Positions 1 to 4,917 of a stretch of 5,350 nt of DNA are shown here, in pieces. The notes beneath the pieces are model-generated. The model was not told the DNA's origin. It saw nothing but the letters and a program-made list of their open reading frames with translations, and ran no database searches. Each line of letters opens with the position of its first letter. Within the stretch, counting starts at the first letter, position 1. Both the position numbers and the translations under genes were made by a program. Source of the stretch: an uncultured bacterium (GTDB taxonomy: Bacteria > Planctomycetota > UBA1135 > UBA2386); NCBI GenBank assembly GCA_938003515.1, contig CALKYL010000251.1, forward strand, positions 1 to 5,350, in the 5' to 3' direction.

Positions 1-888
1 GGCGGAGCGCCGGCGACGTCGCCGCGGCTCGCGGCGAGCGGCGCCCGGCGCTACTGCGCCTGGCTCGCCGGCAGCCCCGGCCTCGGCCAGCAGCGCGTCA
101 CCGTCGCGTCCTCCGCCGACGGCGGCGCCGTTTGGACGGCGGCGGTGGCCGTCGACGACAACGGCGCGAACCAGCGCGACCTCGCGCTCGGCTGCGAGGG
201 GGCGGTCGCGTGGCTGGCGTTCTTCGACGATCCGCAGGGGCTGCCGTCGCCGTCGCCGGGCGTGCACCTGTGCCGCACGACGACCGGCGGGACGATGTGG
301 ACGAGCGCCACGCGGCGCAGCGCGGCGACCAGCGCGGTCGCCGACGTGCGCACCTGCCACGACGGCGCGCGCGTCTACCTCGTCTGGACCCGGAACGGCG
401 CGCTCGAATACGTCGTGTCCGTCGACGGGGGGGCGACGTGGCCGACGGTGGCGACGGAGATCCGCTCGACGGACCTCGGCTTCATCACCGCGCCGGCCGT
501 CGCGTGCGAGGGCGAACGGCTGTTCGCGGCCTACGTCGGCGGCGGCGACGACCTCGCGTTCTCGCGCATCGGCGCGGCGGGCGCCTCGCCCGAGCACGTG
601 ACCCTCAGCGCGGCCGTCGAGCCGACCGGCCGGCCGAGCCTCGCCGCCCGGGGCAACTACGTCTTCGTCGCCTGGCGCGCCGGCGACGTCGGCAGCGGCG
701 CCGGGCGCGTGCGCCTGTCGACCTCGGTCGACCTCGGGCTGACGTTCACCGCCCCGGCCGGCTTCGGCGACGGCACCGCGCTGCAGGACGAACCGGTGCT
801 GGTCGCCGACAGCGCGCGGCTCTGGCTGGGTTTCCGCGATTCGCGCGGGCCGACGCCGGCCCTGTTCTACAACCGCAGCGAGCAGTAG
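1..888 (+). CDS. Asp-box (BNR/sialidase-like) beta-propeller protein, 5'-truncated
   Basis: The reading frame is open from the first base of the window to a TAG at 886-888, so 295 codons of a longer gene are visible and the true start lies outside. Three clear Asp-box motifs (S-x-D-x-G-x-x-W/F) are present: SADGGAVW at 112-135, SVDGGATW at 418-441 and SVDLGLTF at 724-747. Degenerate copies lie between them at about 277-300 (TTTGGTMW) and 562-585. Asp boxes sit on the hairpin turns of beta-propeller blades in sialidases and many secreted non-enzymatic proteins. The strand-like stretches between them, such as VYLVWTRNGALEYVVSVDGG and YVFVAWRAGDVG, fit blades of about 50 residues. No sialidase catalytic arginine triad can be assigned here, so an enzymatic role should not be assumed; a secreted or surface binding protein is equally likely. 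The secretion signal, if any, would be upstream of the window. The FGE-like lipoprotein gene follows 62 bases downstream on the same strand. Confidence 0.75.
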   Translation, partial: GGAPATSPRLAASGARRYCAWLAGSPGLGQQRVTVASSADGGAVWTAAVAVDDNGANQRDLALGCEGAVAWLAFFDDPQGLPSPSPGVHLCRTTTGGTMWTSATRRSAATSAVADVRTCHDGARVYLVWTRNGALEYVVSVDGGATWPTVATEIRSTDLGFITAPAVACEGERLFAAYVGGGDDLAFSRIGAAGASPEHVTLSAAVEPTGRPSLAARGNYVFVAWRAGDVGSGAGRVRLSTSVDLGLTFTAPAGFGDGTALQDEPVLVADSARLWLGFRDSRGPTPALFYNRSEQ

Positions 889-907
889 CGGCGCGAAACG
901 CCCCGGT

Positions 908-926
908 CGGCGCGGTTGTCGCGCCG
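908..926 (+). repeat. Perfect 7-bp inverted repeat between the propeller gene and the FGE gene
   Basis: CGGCGCG (908-914), loop GTTGT, then CGCGCCG (920-926). It lies 19 bases past the propeller stop and 24 bases before the FGE start codon. No T-run follows, so it is not a classical intrinsic terminator. It could be an attenuating or mRNA-stabilising stem, or chance in such GC-rich DNA. Confidence 0.35.
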
Positions 927-950
927 CGGCGGAGCGGCGACGATGCCGGC

Positions 951-1967
951 ATGCAGCACGCTCGGCGCCTCCCGCTCGCGTTCGTCGCCGCGCTGTCCGC
1001 GTGCGGTGACGGGCCGCGCTCCGACGGGCCGCCGGCCCCCGCCGCGGCCGCACCCGCCGACATGGTGTGGATCCCCGGCGGCGAGGCGGTGCTCGGCAGC
1101 CAGGAGGGCGACCGCGACGCGCCGGCGTGCCGCGTGCGTCTGTCGGGCTTCTGGCTCGACGCCACCGAGGTCACCAACGCCGCGTTCCGGCGCTTCGTCG
1201 AGGCGACCGGCTACGTCACCGACGCCGAGAAACCGCCGCCGGCGTCCGACGTGCCCGACCTGCCCGACGCGCTGCGCGTCGCCGGGTCGCTGGTGTTCAC
1301 GCCGCCGCCGGACGCGGTCGACCTGCGCGCGTTCTGGACGTGGTGGTCGTTCGTGCCGGGCGCCGACTGGCGCCATCCCGAGGGGCCCGGTTCGTCGATC
1401 GCCGGCCTCGACGAGCACCCCGTCGTGCACGTCAGCTGGCGCGACGCCACGGCCTACGCCGCATGGGCCGGGAAGCGCCTGCCGACCGAGGCCGAGTGGG
1501 AGTACGCGGCGCGCGGCGGGCTCGACCGGCGGCGCTACGTCTGGGGCGACGAGCAGACGCCGGGCGGGGCGTGGCAGGCGAACATCTGGCAGGGGGACTT
1601 CCCGCGCCACAACACGCTCGCCGACGGCTGGGCCCGCACGGCGCCGGTACGCGCGTTCGCGCCGAACGGCTTCGGCCTCTACGGCATGTCGGGCAACGTC
1701 TGGGAGTGGTGCCGCGACCGCTACCGACCGGACGGCTACGGCGACCCCGGCGCGCTGCGCGTCGATCCGCCGGGGCCGGCGACGAGCTTCGACCCGGCGG
1801 AGCCCGGCGCAGAGAAGCGCGTCATGCGCGGCGGGTCCTACCTGTGCAGCGACGTCTACTGCCTCGGCTACCTGCCTGGCACCCGCATGAAGTCGACCCC
1901 GGACACGTCCCTGTGCCACACGGGGTTCCGCTGTGCGAAGGACGGGGCGCCAGCGGCCGGACGCTGA
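951..1967 (+). CDS. Formylglycine-generating enzyme family (SUMF1/FGE) lipoprotein
   Basis: 338 aa. FGE enzymes oxidise a cysteine in sulfatase-type motifs to formylglycine using copper and oxygen; relatives with the same fold do other chemistry. The N-terminus has a basic start, a short hydrophobic run and a lipobox (L15-S-A-C18), then a Pro/Ala-rich linker, so the mature protein is predicted to be a lipid-anchored, exported lipoprotein. The FGE-sulfatase domain starts at about residue 38 (MVWIPGG) and runs to about 330. Family landmarks are WRHPEGP (140-146), HPVVHVSW, GKRLPTEAEWEYAARGG (K175 onward), ANIWQGDFP, GNVWEW (248-253), RGGSYLC and TGFRC (C328). C299 and C304 match the active-site pair of true FGE (Cys336/Cys341 in human SUMF1), which most FGE-domain paralogues lack. 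The RYR usual after the second cysteine is GYL here. ATG 951 is chosen because the lipobox follows it directly and no other start codon lies between 889 and 951. GGAG at 931-934 is too distant to be a good ribosome site. No sulfatase gene is visible, so the substrate is unknown. Confidence 0.88.
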   Translation: MQHARRLPLAFVAALSACGDGPRSDGPPAPAAAAPADMVWIPGGEAVLGSQEGDRDAPACRVRLSGFWLDATEVTNAAFRRFVEATGYVTDAEKPPPASDVPDLPDALRVAGSLVFTPPPDAVDLRAFWTWWSFVPGADWRHPEGPGSSIAGLDEHPVVHVSWRDATAYAAWAGKRLPTEAEWEYAARGGLDRRRYVWGDEQTPGGAWQANIWQGDFPRHNTLADGWARTAPVRAFAPNGFGLYGMSGNVWEWCRDRYRPDGYGDPGALRVDPPGPATSFDPAEPGAEKRVMRGGSYLCSDVYCLGYLPGTRMKSTPDTSLCHTGFRCAKDGAPAAGR

Positions 1968-2004
1968 GCCGGGGCCGCCGCGTCGCGACCGTTTTCGGCC
2001 GTTC

Positions 2005-2032
2005 CGCGATTGATCGCGTCTTTCGGCGCGAT
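2005..2032 (+). promoter_or_regulatory. CGCGAT palindrome cluster, possible operator or weak terminator
   Basis: CGCGAT (2005-2010) is separated by TG from its reverse complement ATCGCG (2013-2018), giving a 14-base operator-like dyad. A further CGCGAT copy lies at 2027-2032. The second and third copies could also pair as a 6-bp stem with an 8-base loop followed by TTTGT, a weak terminator shape downstream of the FGE gene. The dyad is centred roughly 28 bases before the possible -10 at 2039, where a regulator would overlap the -35 region. Which role applies, if any, is inference. Confidence 0.3.
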
Positions 2033-2038
2033 TTGTCC

Positions 2039-2044
2039 TAGGAT
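2039..2044 (+). promoter_or_regulatory. Possible -10 element TAGGAT
   Basis: TAGGAT stands out in a very GC-rich context and is close to the sigma-70 -10 consensus. No good -35 hexamer lies at 16-18 bases; the nearest TTG-like box (TTGATC, 2010-2015) is 23 bases away. If real, the promoter would drive the RRM gene from a leader of about 240 bases and might depend on an activator. Confidence 0.22.
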
Positions 2045-2131
2045 CCGCCCCGGCGGCAGGCGAGCGACGAGCTCGTCGGCCGCTTTGCTGTCCGATCGAT
2101 TTCGCGTGCGTGAGCGGCGGAGTCTCGCGGC

Positions 2132-2148
2132 CCGGGCGTGCTGCCCGG
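2132..2148 (+). repeat. 6-bp inverted repeat in the RRM leader
   Basis: CCGGGC (2132-2137), loop GTGCT, GCCCGG (2143-2148). It is the first of three inverted repeats in the putative leader RNA. It is short and could occur by chance at this base composition. Confidence 0.3.
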
Positions 2149-2173
2149 CGCGGGATTGCTCGGTCTGGCCCCC

Positions 2174-2205
2174 CTCGACGTCTCGTCGACCCGGGGCCCG
2201 TCGAG
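2174..2205 (+). repeat. 7-bp inverted repeat with 18-base loop in the RRM leader
   Basis: CTCGACG (2174-2180) pairs with CGTCGAG (2199-2205). The loop itself contains the palindrome GTCGAC. It is the second inverted repeat of the putative leader. Confidence 0.3.
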
Positions 2206-2223
2206 TCGCCTTCTGCGGATGCA

Positions 2224-2244
2224 CCGCTGCCGTGTCGGCAGCGG
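2224..2244 (+). repeat. Perfect 9-bp hairpin 49 bases before the RRM start
   Basis: CCGCTGCCG (2224-2232), loop TGT, CGGCAGCGG (2236-2244). This is the strongest hairpin in the leader, uninterrupted and with a tight loop. No T-run follows, so it does not look like an intrinsic terminator. Its place just upstream of an RNA-binding protein gene makes a leader regulatory element, possibly autoregulatory, plausible. Confidence 0.45.
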
Positions 2245-2293
2245 CACACGACCTCGAACGTCCGCAAGAACCGACTGCCAGACCAGACCTCAG

Positions 2294-2590
2294 ATGGGCA
2301 ACAGACTCTACGTCGGGAACCTCGCGTTCCACTCCACCGAAGACTCGATCGCCGCCGCGTTCGGCCAGGACTCGCGGCGCGTCAAGAACGTGTCGCTGAT
2401 CCTCGACCGCGACACCGGCCAGTCGCGCGGCTTCGCCTTCGTCGAGATGGAGACCGAGGCCGACGCCAAGGCGGCGATCGAGGCGCTCGACGGCAAGGAC
2501 CTCGACGGCCGCGCGCTGCGCGTCAACGAGGCGCAGGAGCGCGCGCCCCGCTCCGACTCCCGCGGGCCGCGCGCCCGTCGCAACTGGTGA
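2294..2590 (+). CDS. Small RRM-domain RNA-binding protein
   Basis: 98 aa, a single RNA recognition motif of the type found in cyanobacterial Rbp and other bacterial glycine-rich-like RNA-binding proteins. RNP2 is LYVGNL (residues 5-10) and RNP1 is RGFAFVEM (45-52), with the RNA-stacking aromatics Y6, F47 and F49 in place. The rest of the fold follows family order: helix 1 around STEDSIAAAF, the LDRDTGQSRG loop, helix 2 around ADAKAAIEAL, and final strand LRVNEA. A short Arg-rich tail (83-98) replaces the longer Gly-rich tail of some relatives. ATG 2294 is chosen because MGNRLYVGNL is a normal start for such proteins. No good Shine-Dalgarno sequence precedes it, which is odd for a gene that is usually well expressed and may mean that leader structure controls translation. 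Likely roles are mRNA binding or chaperoning; cold induction is known for some relatives but is not shown here. The stop codon lies in a hairpin shared with the next gene. Confidence 0.93.
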   Translation: MGNRLYVGNLAFHSTEDSIAAAFGQDSRRVKNVSLILDRDTGQSRGFAFVEMETEADAKAAIEALDGKDLDGRALRVNEAQERAPRSDSRGPRARRNW

Positions 2591-2605
2591 GGGGCGGTCC
2601 CCTCG
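2588..2605 (+). promoter_or_regulatory. Hairpin spanning the RRM stop and the only SD-like sequence before the next gene
   Basis: GAGGGG (2589-2594) and CCCCTC (2599-2604) form a perfect 6-bp stem with a CGGT loop, and a T-G pair can close it at 2588/2605. The left arm includes the RRM stop codon and the purine-rich GGTGAGGGG, the only Shine-Dalgarno-like stretch before ATG 2611. Ribosomes finishing the RRM gene would open the stem, so it could couple translation of the two genes. The distance to ATG (16 bases from GAGGGG) is long for a standard site. Confidence 0.35.
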
Positions 2606-2610
2606 GCGCG

Positions 2611-2955
2611 ATGGGCTACGACCTCCGTATCACCAGGGCCCTCGACTGGGCCGCCAACAAGGGGCACGAGATCACGGCCGACGAGTGGCTGGCGATCGTC
2701 GCGGCCGACGGCGACCTGACCGCGGACCCCGAGAGCGGCCCGTTCGCGGCCCGCTTCGCCGGAGGCCGCTGGCTCGACTGGTATGAGGGCAACGTGTTCA
2801 CGACCGATCCGGACCACGCGACGGTCGTCAAGATGTTCGGCATCGCGGAGCGGCTCGACGCCGCGATCCAGGGCGACGACGGCGAGTTCTACGACTCCGC
2901 CAACGGGTGGTCGCGAGGTCCTGCGAGGGGGCGCCGGCAGGGCGCGTCTCGCTGA
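2611..2955 (+). CDS. Conserved-looking hypothetical protein, 114 aa
   Basis: I recognise the general pattern of a small bacterial hypothetical protein that begins M-x-Y-D-L-x-I-T-R-A, but I cannot name a function. It is predicted to be soluble, with no signal peptide or membrane segment. It is acidic through residue 95, with several tryptophans (W13, W26, W54, W57) and a WLDWYEGNVFTTDPD segment (54-68). A helix (MFGIAERLDAAI, 75-86) is followed by QGDDGEFY (87-94). The last 15-20 residues are Gly/Arg-rich and look unlike the rest, either a poorly conserved tail or the product of a small frameshift near the end. ATG 2611 gives the expected N-terminus. GTG 2587, in frame and overlapping the RRM stop as GTGA, is an alternative that would add eight residues. 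The 20-base gap to the RRM gene suggests co-transcription. Confidence 0.75.
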   Translation: MGYDLRITRALDWAANKGHEITADEWLAIVAADGDLTADPESGPFAARFAGGRWLDWYEGNVFTTDPDHATVVKMFGIAERLDAAIQGDDGEFYDSANGWSRGPARGRRQGASR

Positions 2956-3044
2956 CCCGGGCGGCCTCGGGACGCGGACCGGGCCGACGCGGCGGCCGCC
3001 GCCCTCGGCCGCTGTCGGTGGCGGGCGAATGCCGATGAAGGGCG

Positions 3045-3049
3045 GGTGA
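3045..3049 (+). promoter_or_regulatory. Ribosome binding site GGTGA for the desaturase
   Basis: GGTGA matches the anti-Shine-Dalgarno complement and lies 8 bases before ATG 3058. This supports ATG 3058 over the in-frame GTG at 3046, for which the nearest purine run (AAGGG, 3038-3042) is only 3 bases away. Confidence 0.5.
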
Positions 3050-3057
3050 CGACACAC

Positions 3058-4041
3058 ATGACGACCGAATCGTGGAAGCCGCTGGTCGCGGCCTACCAGC
3101 GTTCCTGCGCGCTCCGCGCCAGCTGGCAACTCGTGAACTCCGTCGGCGCCTACCTCGCCGTCTGGGCGGTGATCGCGTGGACCATCAGCGTCTCGTGGTG
3201 GCTGACGCTGCCGCTCGCCGTGCTCGCCGGCGGCCTGCTCGTGCGCGTCTTCATCATCTTCCACGACTGCGGGCACGGCTCGTTCTTCGCGTCGCGCAGA
3301 GCGAACGCGCTCTGGGGCTTCGTCACGGGGGTGCTGACCTTCACGCCGTTCGAGCACTGGCGCGGCGAGCACGCCATCCACCACGGCACGACCGGCAACC
3401 TCGACCGACGCGGCACGGGCGACGTCTGGACGCTCACGGTGCGTGAGTATCGGGCGGCGCCGTGGTGGAAGCGCGCCGCCTACCGGGTCGCGCGCAACCC
3501 TCTGGTGCTGCTGGGCGTCGCGCCGCTCGTGATGTTCCTCGTCGAACATCGCATCCCGAACCCGAAGTCGAGCGCGCGCGAGCGCCGCTCGGTCTGGCTG
3601 ACCACGCTCTCGCTCGTGGCGGTGGCCGCGCTCGTCAGCACGTGGATCGGCCTGGTCCCGTACCTGGTCGTGCAGCTGACGATCCTCGCGGTGGCGGGCG
3701 GCATCGGCGTCTGGCTGTTCTATTCCCAGCACCAGTTCGAGCGGGCATACTGGCGACGCGGCGACGACTGGAGCTTCGCCGAGGCGGCGCTCGAGGGCAG
3801 CGCGTTCCTCAAGCTGCCCCGGCTGCTGCAGTGGTTCACCGGCAACATCGGCTTCCACCACATCCATCACCTGAACTCGCGCATCCCCAACTACCGGCTG
3901 CAGGCCTGCCACGACTCGCACCCGATGTTCTCGCAGGTCACGCCGATGACGATCCTGCGCTCGCTGCGCGCGTTCGGCCTCAAGCTGTTCGACGAGGCGA
4001 GCGGCAGGCTGGTGCGCTTCCGCGGCCTCGGTTCCCGCTGA
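3058..4041 (+). CDS. Membrane fatty acid desaturase, Delta12/omega-6 (DesA) type
   Basis: 327 aa, close to the usual length for bacterial acyl-lipid desaturases. The three histidine boxes that hold the di-iron centre are complete: HDCGH (69-73), HAIHH (105-109) and HHIHH (267-271), plus the family QHQFE (224-228). Hydrophobic segments lie at about 27-46, 47-67, 148-162, 180-196 and 200-221, in the layout of integral membrane desaturases with catalytic boxes on the cytoplasmic side. The segment LQWFTGNIGFHHIHHLNS and the following RIPNY are typical of the Delta12/omega-6 group. The enzyme would insert a cis double bond into acyl chains of membrane lipids, using oxygen and electrons from a ferredoxin or similar donor; no donor gene is in the window. 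The exact regiospecificity cannot be read from sequence alone. The gap to the 114-aa gene is 102 bases, and the stop codon shares its A with the start of the lpxA-like gene. Confidence 0.93.
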   Translation: MTTESWKPLVAAYQRSCALRASWQLVNSVGAYLAVWAVIAWTISVSWWLTLPLAVLAGGLLVRVFIIFHDCGHGSFFASRRANALWGFVTGVLTFTPFEHWRGEHAIHHGTTGNLDRRGTGDVWTLTVREYRAAPWWKRAAYRVARNPLVLLGVAPLVMFLVEHRIPNPKSSARERRSVWLTTLSLVAVAALVSTWIGLVPYLVVQLTILAVAGGIGVWLFYSQHQFERAYWRRGDDWSFAEAALEGSAFLKLPRLLQWFTGNIGFHHIHHLNSRIPNYRLQACHDSHPMFSQVTPMTILRSLRAFGLKLFDEASGRLVRFRGLGSR

Positions 4042-4862
4042 TGCTCCGCCGCTACGACATCTCGGACGGCTGCAACATCGATCGCACGGCGGTCGTCGCG
4101 GAGGGCGCGCGCATCGCCGCGGACGTGCGCATCGGGGCCTACGCGATCGTCGAGGCCGGCGTGGTGGTCGGCGCGGGGTCGGAGCTGCGCGCGCACTGCA
4201 TCCTGCGCCGGGGCACGGTCGTCGGCGAACGCGTGGTGGTCGACAGCTTCGCCGTGCTCGGCGGCGAACCTCAGGACCGACGCTTCGACCCGGCGACCGA
4301 GACCGGCGTCTTGATCGGCGACCGCGTCGTCGTGCGCGAGGCGGTGACGGTGAACCGCGCCACGCGGCCGGGCACATCGACGCAGATCTGCGACGACGTG
4401 CTGCTCATGGCGAACAGCCACGTCGGCCACGACTGCGTCGTCGGTGCGTCCGCCGTGCTCGCCAACAACGTCATGCTCGGCGGCCACGTCCGGATCGGCG
4501 CGGGCGCGTTCCTCGGCGGCGGCGTCGGCGTGCACCAGCACGTGCGCATCGGCGACGGCGCGATGATCGGCGGCAACGCGTCGATCGCGTACGACGTGCC
4601 GCCGTTCACGATCGCGACCGGCCGCAGCGTCGTGCACGGCCTGAACGTCGTCGGCCTCCGCCGCGGCAACGTGCCTGCCGACGACATCGCCGACCTGAAG
4701 CGCTGCTATCGCGCGGTGTTCGGCACCGCCGGCGATCCGCGCCGCAACGCGGCGGCGGCGCTGCTCACGGGCGGCTGCGGTCGCTCGGGGCACGGCCGCA
4801 TGATGCTGGAGTTCTTCCAGAGCGGCGTGCGCGGCTTCGCCCGTCCGGGCAGCCACGAGTGA
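4041..4862 (+). CDS. lpxA: LpxA-like acyl-ACP:UDP-GlcNAc O-acyltransferase
   Basis: 273 aa, near the E. coli LpxA length. LpxA acylates UDP-N-acetylglucosamine at the 3-OH in the cytoplasm, the first step of lipid A synthesis. The protein shows the left-handed beta-helix hexapeptide pattern from about residue 13 to 190. It then has the family C-terminal helices (ADDIADLKRCYRAVF and the FFQSGVRGF end). NSHVGHDC holds H127 and H130, matching E. coli H122 and the catalytic base H125. H149 and H165 match H144 and H160, and GEPQDRRF matches the GEVNQDLKY substrate loop. The E. coli KRR arginine pair region reads GLRRG here and the nearby GNHA segment reads GRSV, so substrate or acyl-chain preference may differ. 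The start overlaps the desaturase stop by one base (TGATG) without an obvious Shine-Dalgarno site, which suggests translational coupling. The usual partners lpxD, fabZ and lpxB are not adjacent, so this could be the sole lpxA or a specialised paralogue. Confidence 0.88.
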   Translation: MLRRYDISDGCNIDRTAVVAEGARIAADVRIGAYAIVEAGVVVGAGSELRAHCILRRGTVVGERVVVDSFAVLGGEPQDRRFDPATETGVLIGDRVVVREAVTVNRATRPGTSTQICDDVLLMANSHVGHDCVVGASAVLANNVMLGGHVRIGAGAFLGGGVGVHQHVRIGDGAMIGGNASIAYDVPPFTIATGRSVVHGLNVVGLRRGNVPADDIADLKRCYRAVFGTAGDPRRNAAAALLTGGCGRSGHGRMMLEFFQSGVRGFARPGSHE

Positions 4863-4882
4863 TGGCGGCGGGACCCCGGCCC

Positions 4883-4906
4883 CGATCGCGCGGGACGCGT
4901 CGATCG
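4883..4906. terminator. Strong hairpin between convergent genes, possible bidirectional terminator
   Basis: CGATCGCGCG (4883-4892), loop GGA, CGCG (4896-4899), one bulged T (4900), then CGATCG (4901-4906) make a 10-bp stem with a single bulge. It fills the middle of the 55-base gap between the lpxA-like gene and fdhD, which end toward each other. There is no T-run on either side, so termination might rely on Rho or on the stem alone. Confidence 0.42.
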
Positions 4907-4917
4907 CGGTCGCAACC

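Larger units (their letters stand above)
1968..2293 (+). other. 326-base non-coding leader upstream of the RRM gene
   Basis: No convincing protein is encoded here. Frames that stay open are arginine-rich GC artefacts. An in-frame extension of the RRM gene (ATG 2219 or GTG 2138) would add low-complexity residues before a normal RRM N-terminus. The region holds a CGCGAT palindrome cluster (2005-2032), a possible -10 element (2039-2044) and three short inverted repeats (2132-2148, 2174-2205, 2224-2244). It probably contains the promoter and a structured 5' untranslated region of the RRM gene. The segment 1968-2004 shows no recognisable element. Confidence 0.5.

Noticed and set aside
132..950. 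Upstream extension of the FGE gene to 611 aa
   Set aside because: The extra 273 residues overlap the propeller gene in another frame and are Arg-rich without family similarity. ATG 951 gives a clean lipoprotein signal.
943..1890. ATG 943, which has a better-spaced GGAG than ATG 951
   Set aside because: It opens a different frame giving an Arg/Ser/Thr-rich shadow translation without FGE motifs. It is not the FGE start.
867..2267. Open minus-strand frame of 466 codons opposite the FGE gene and leader
   Set aside because: Arg-rich composition, no recognisable motifs, and it is fully explained as the antisense of the FGE gene.
2138..2293. N-terminal extension of the RRM protein from GTG 2138 or ATG 2219
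   Set aside because: The added residues are low complexity, while MGNRLYVGNL at 2294 is a normal RRM protein start.
2991..3000. 10-base palindrome GGCGGCCGCC before the desaturase
   Set aside because: Such palindromes are expected by chance in GC-rich spacer DNA. There is no promoter-like context or loop.
2308..4377. Open minus-strand frame of 689 codons opposite the RRM, hypothetical and desaturase genes
   Set aside because: The translation is Arg/Pro/Ala-rich low complexity with no domain pattern, and it lies opposite genes with clear family motifs. High GC suppresses stop codons and leaves long shadow frames.
3891..4856. Open minus-strand frame of 321 codons opposite the lpxA-like gene, rich in His/Asp/Ala
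   Set aside because: Its repetitive composition mirrors the hexapeptide repeats of the plus-strand gene. It has no independent support.
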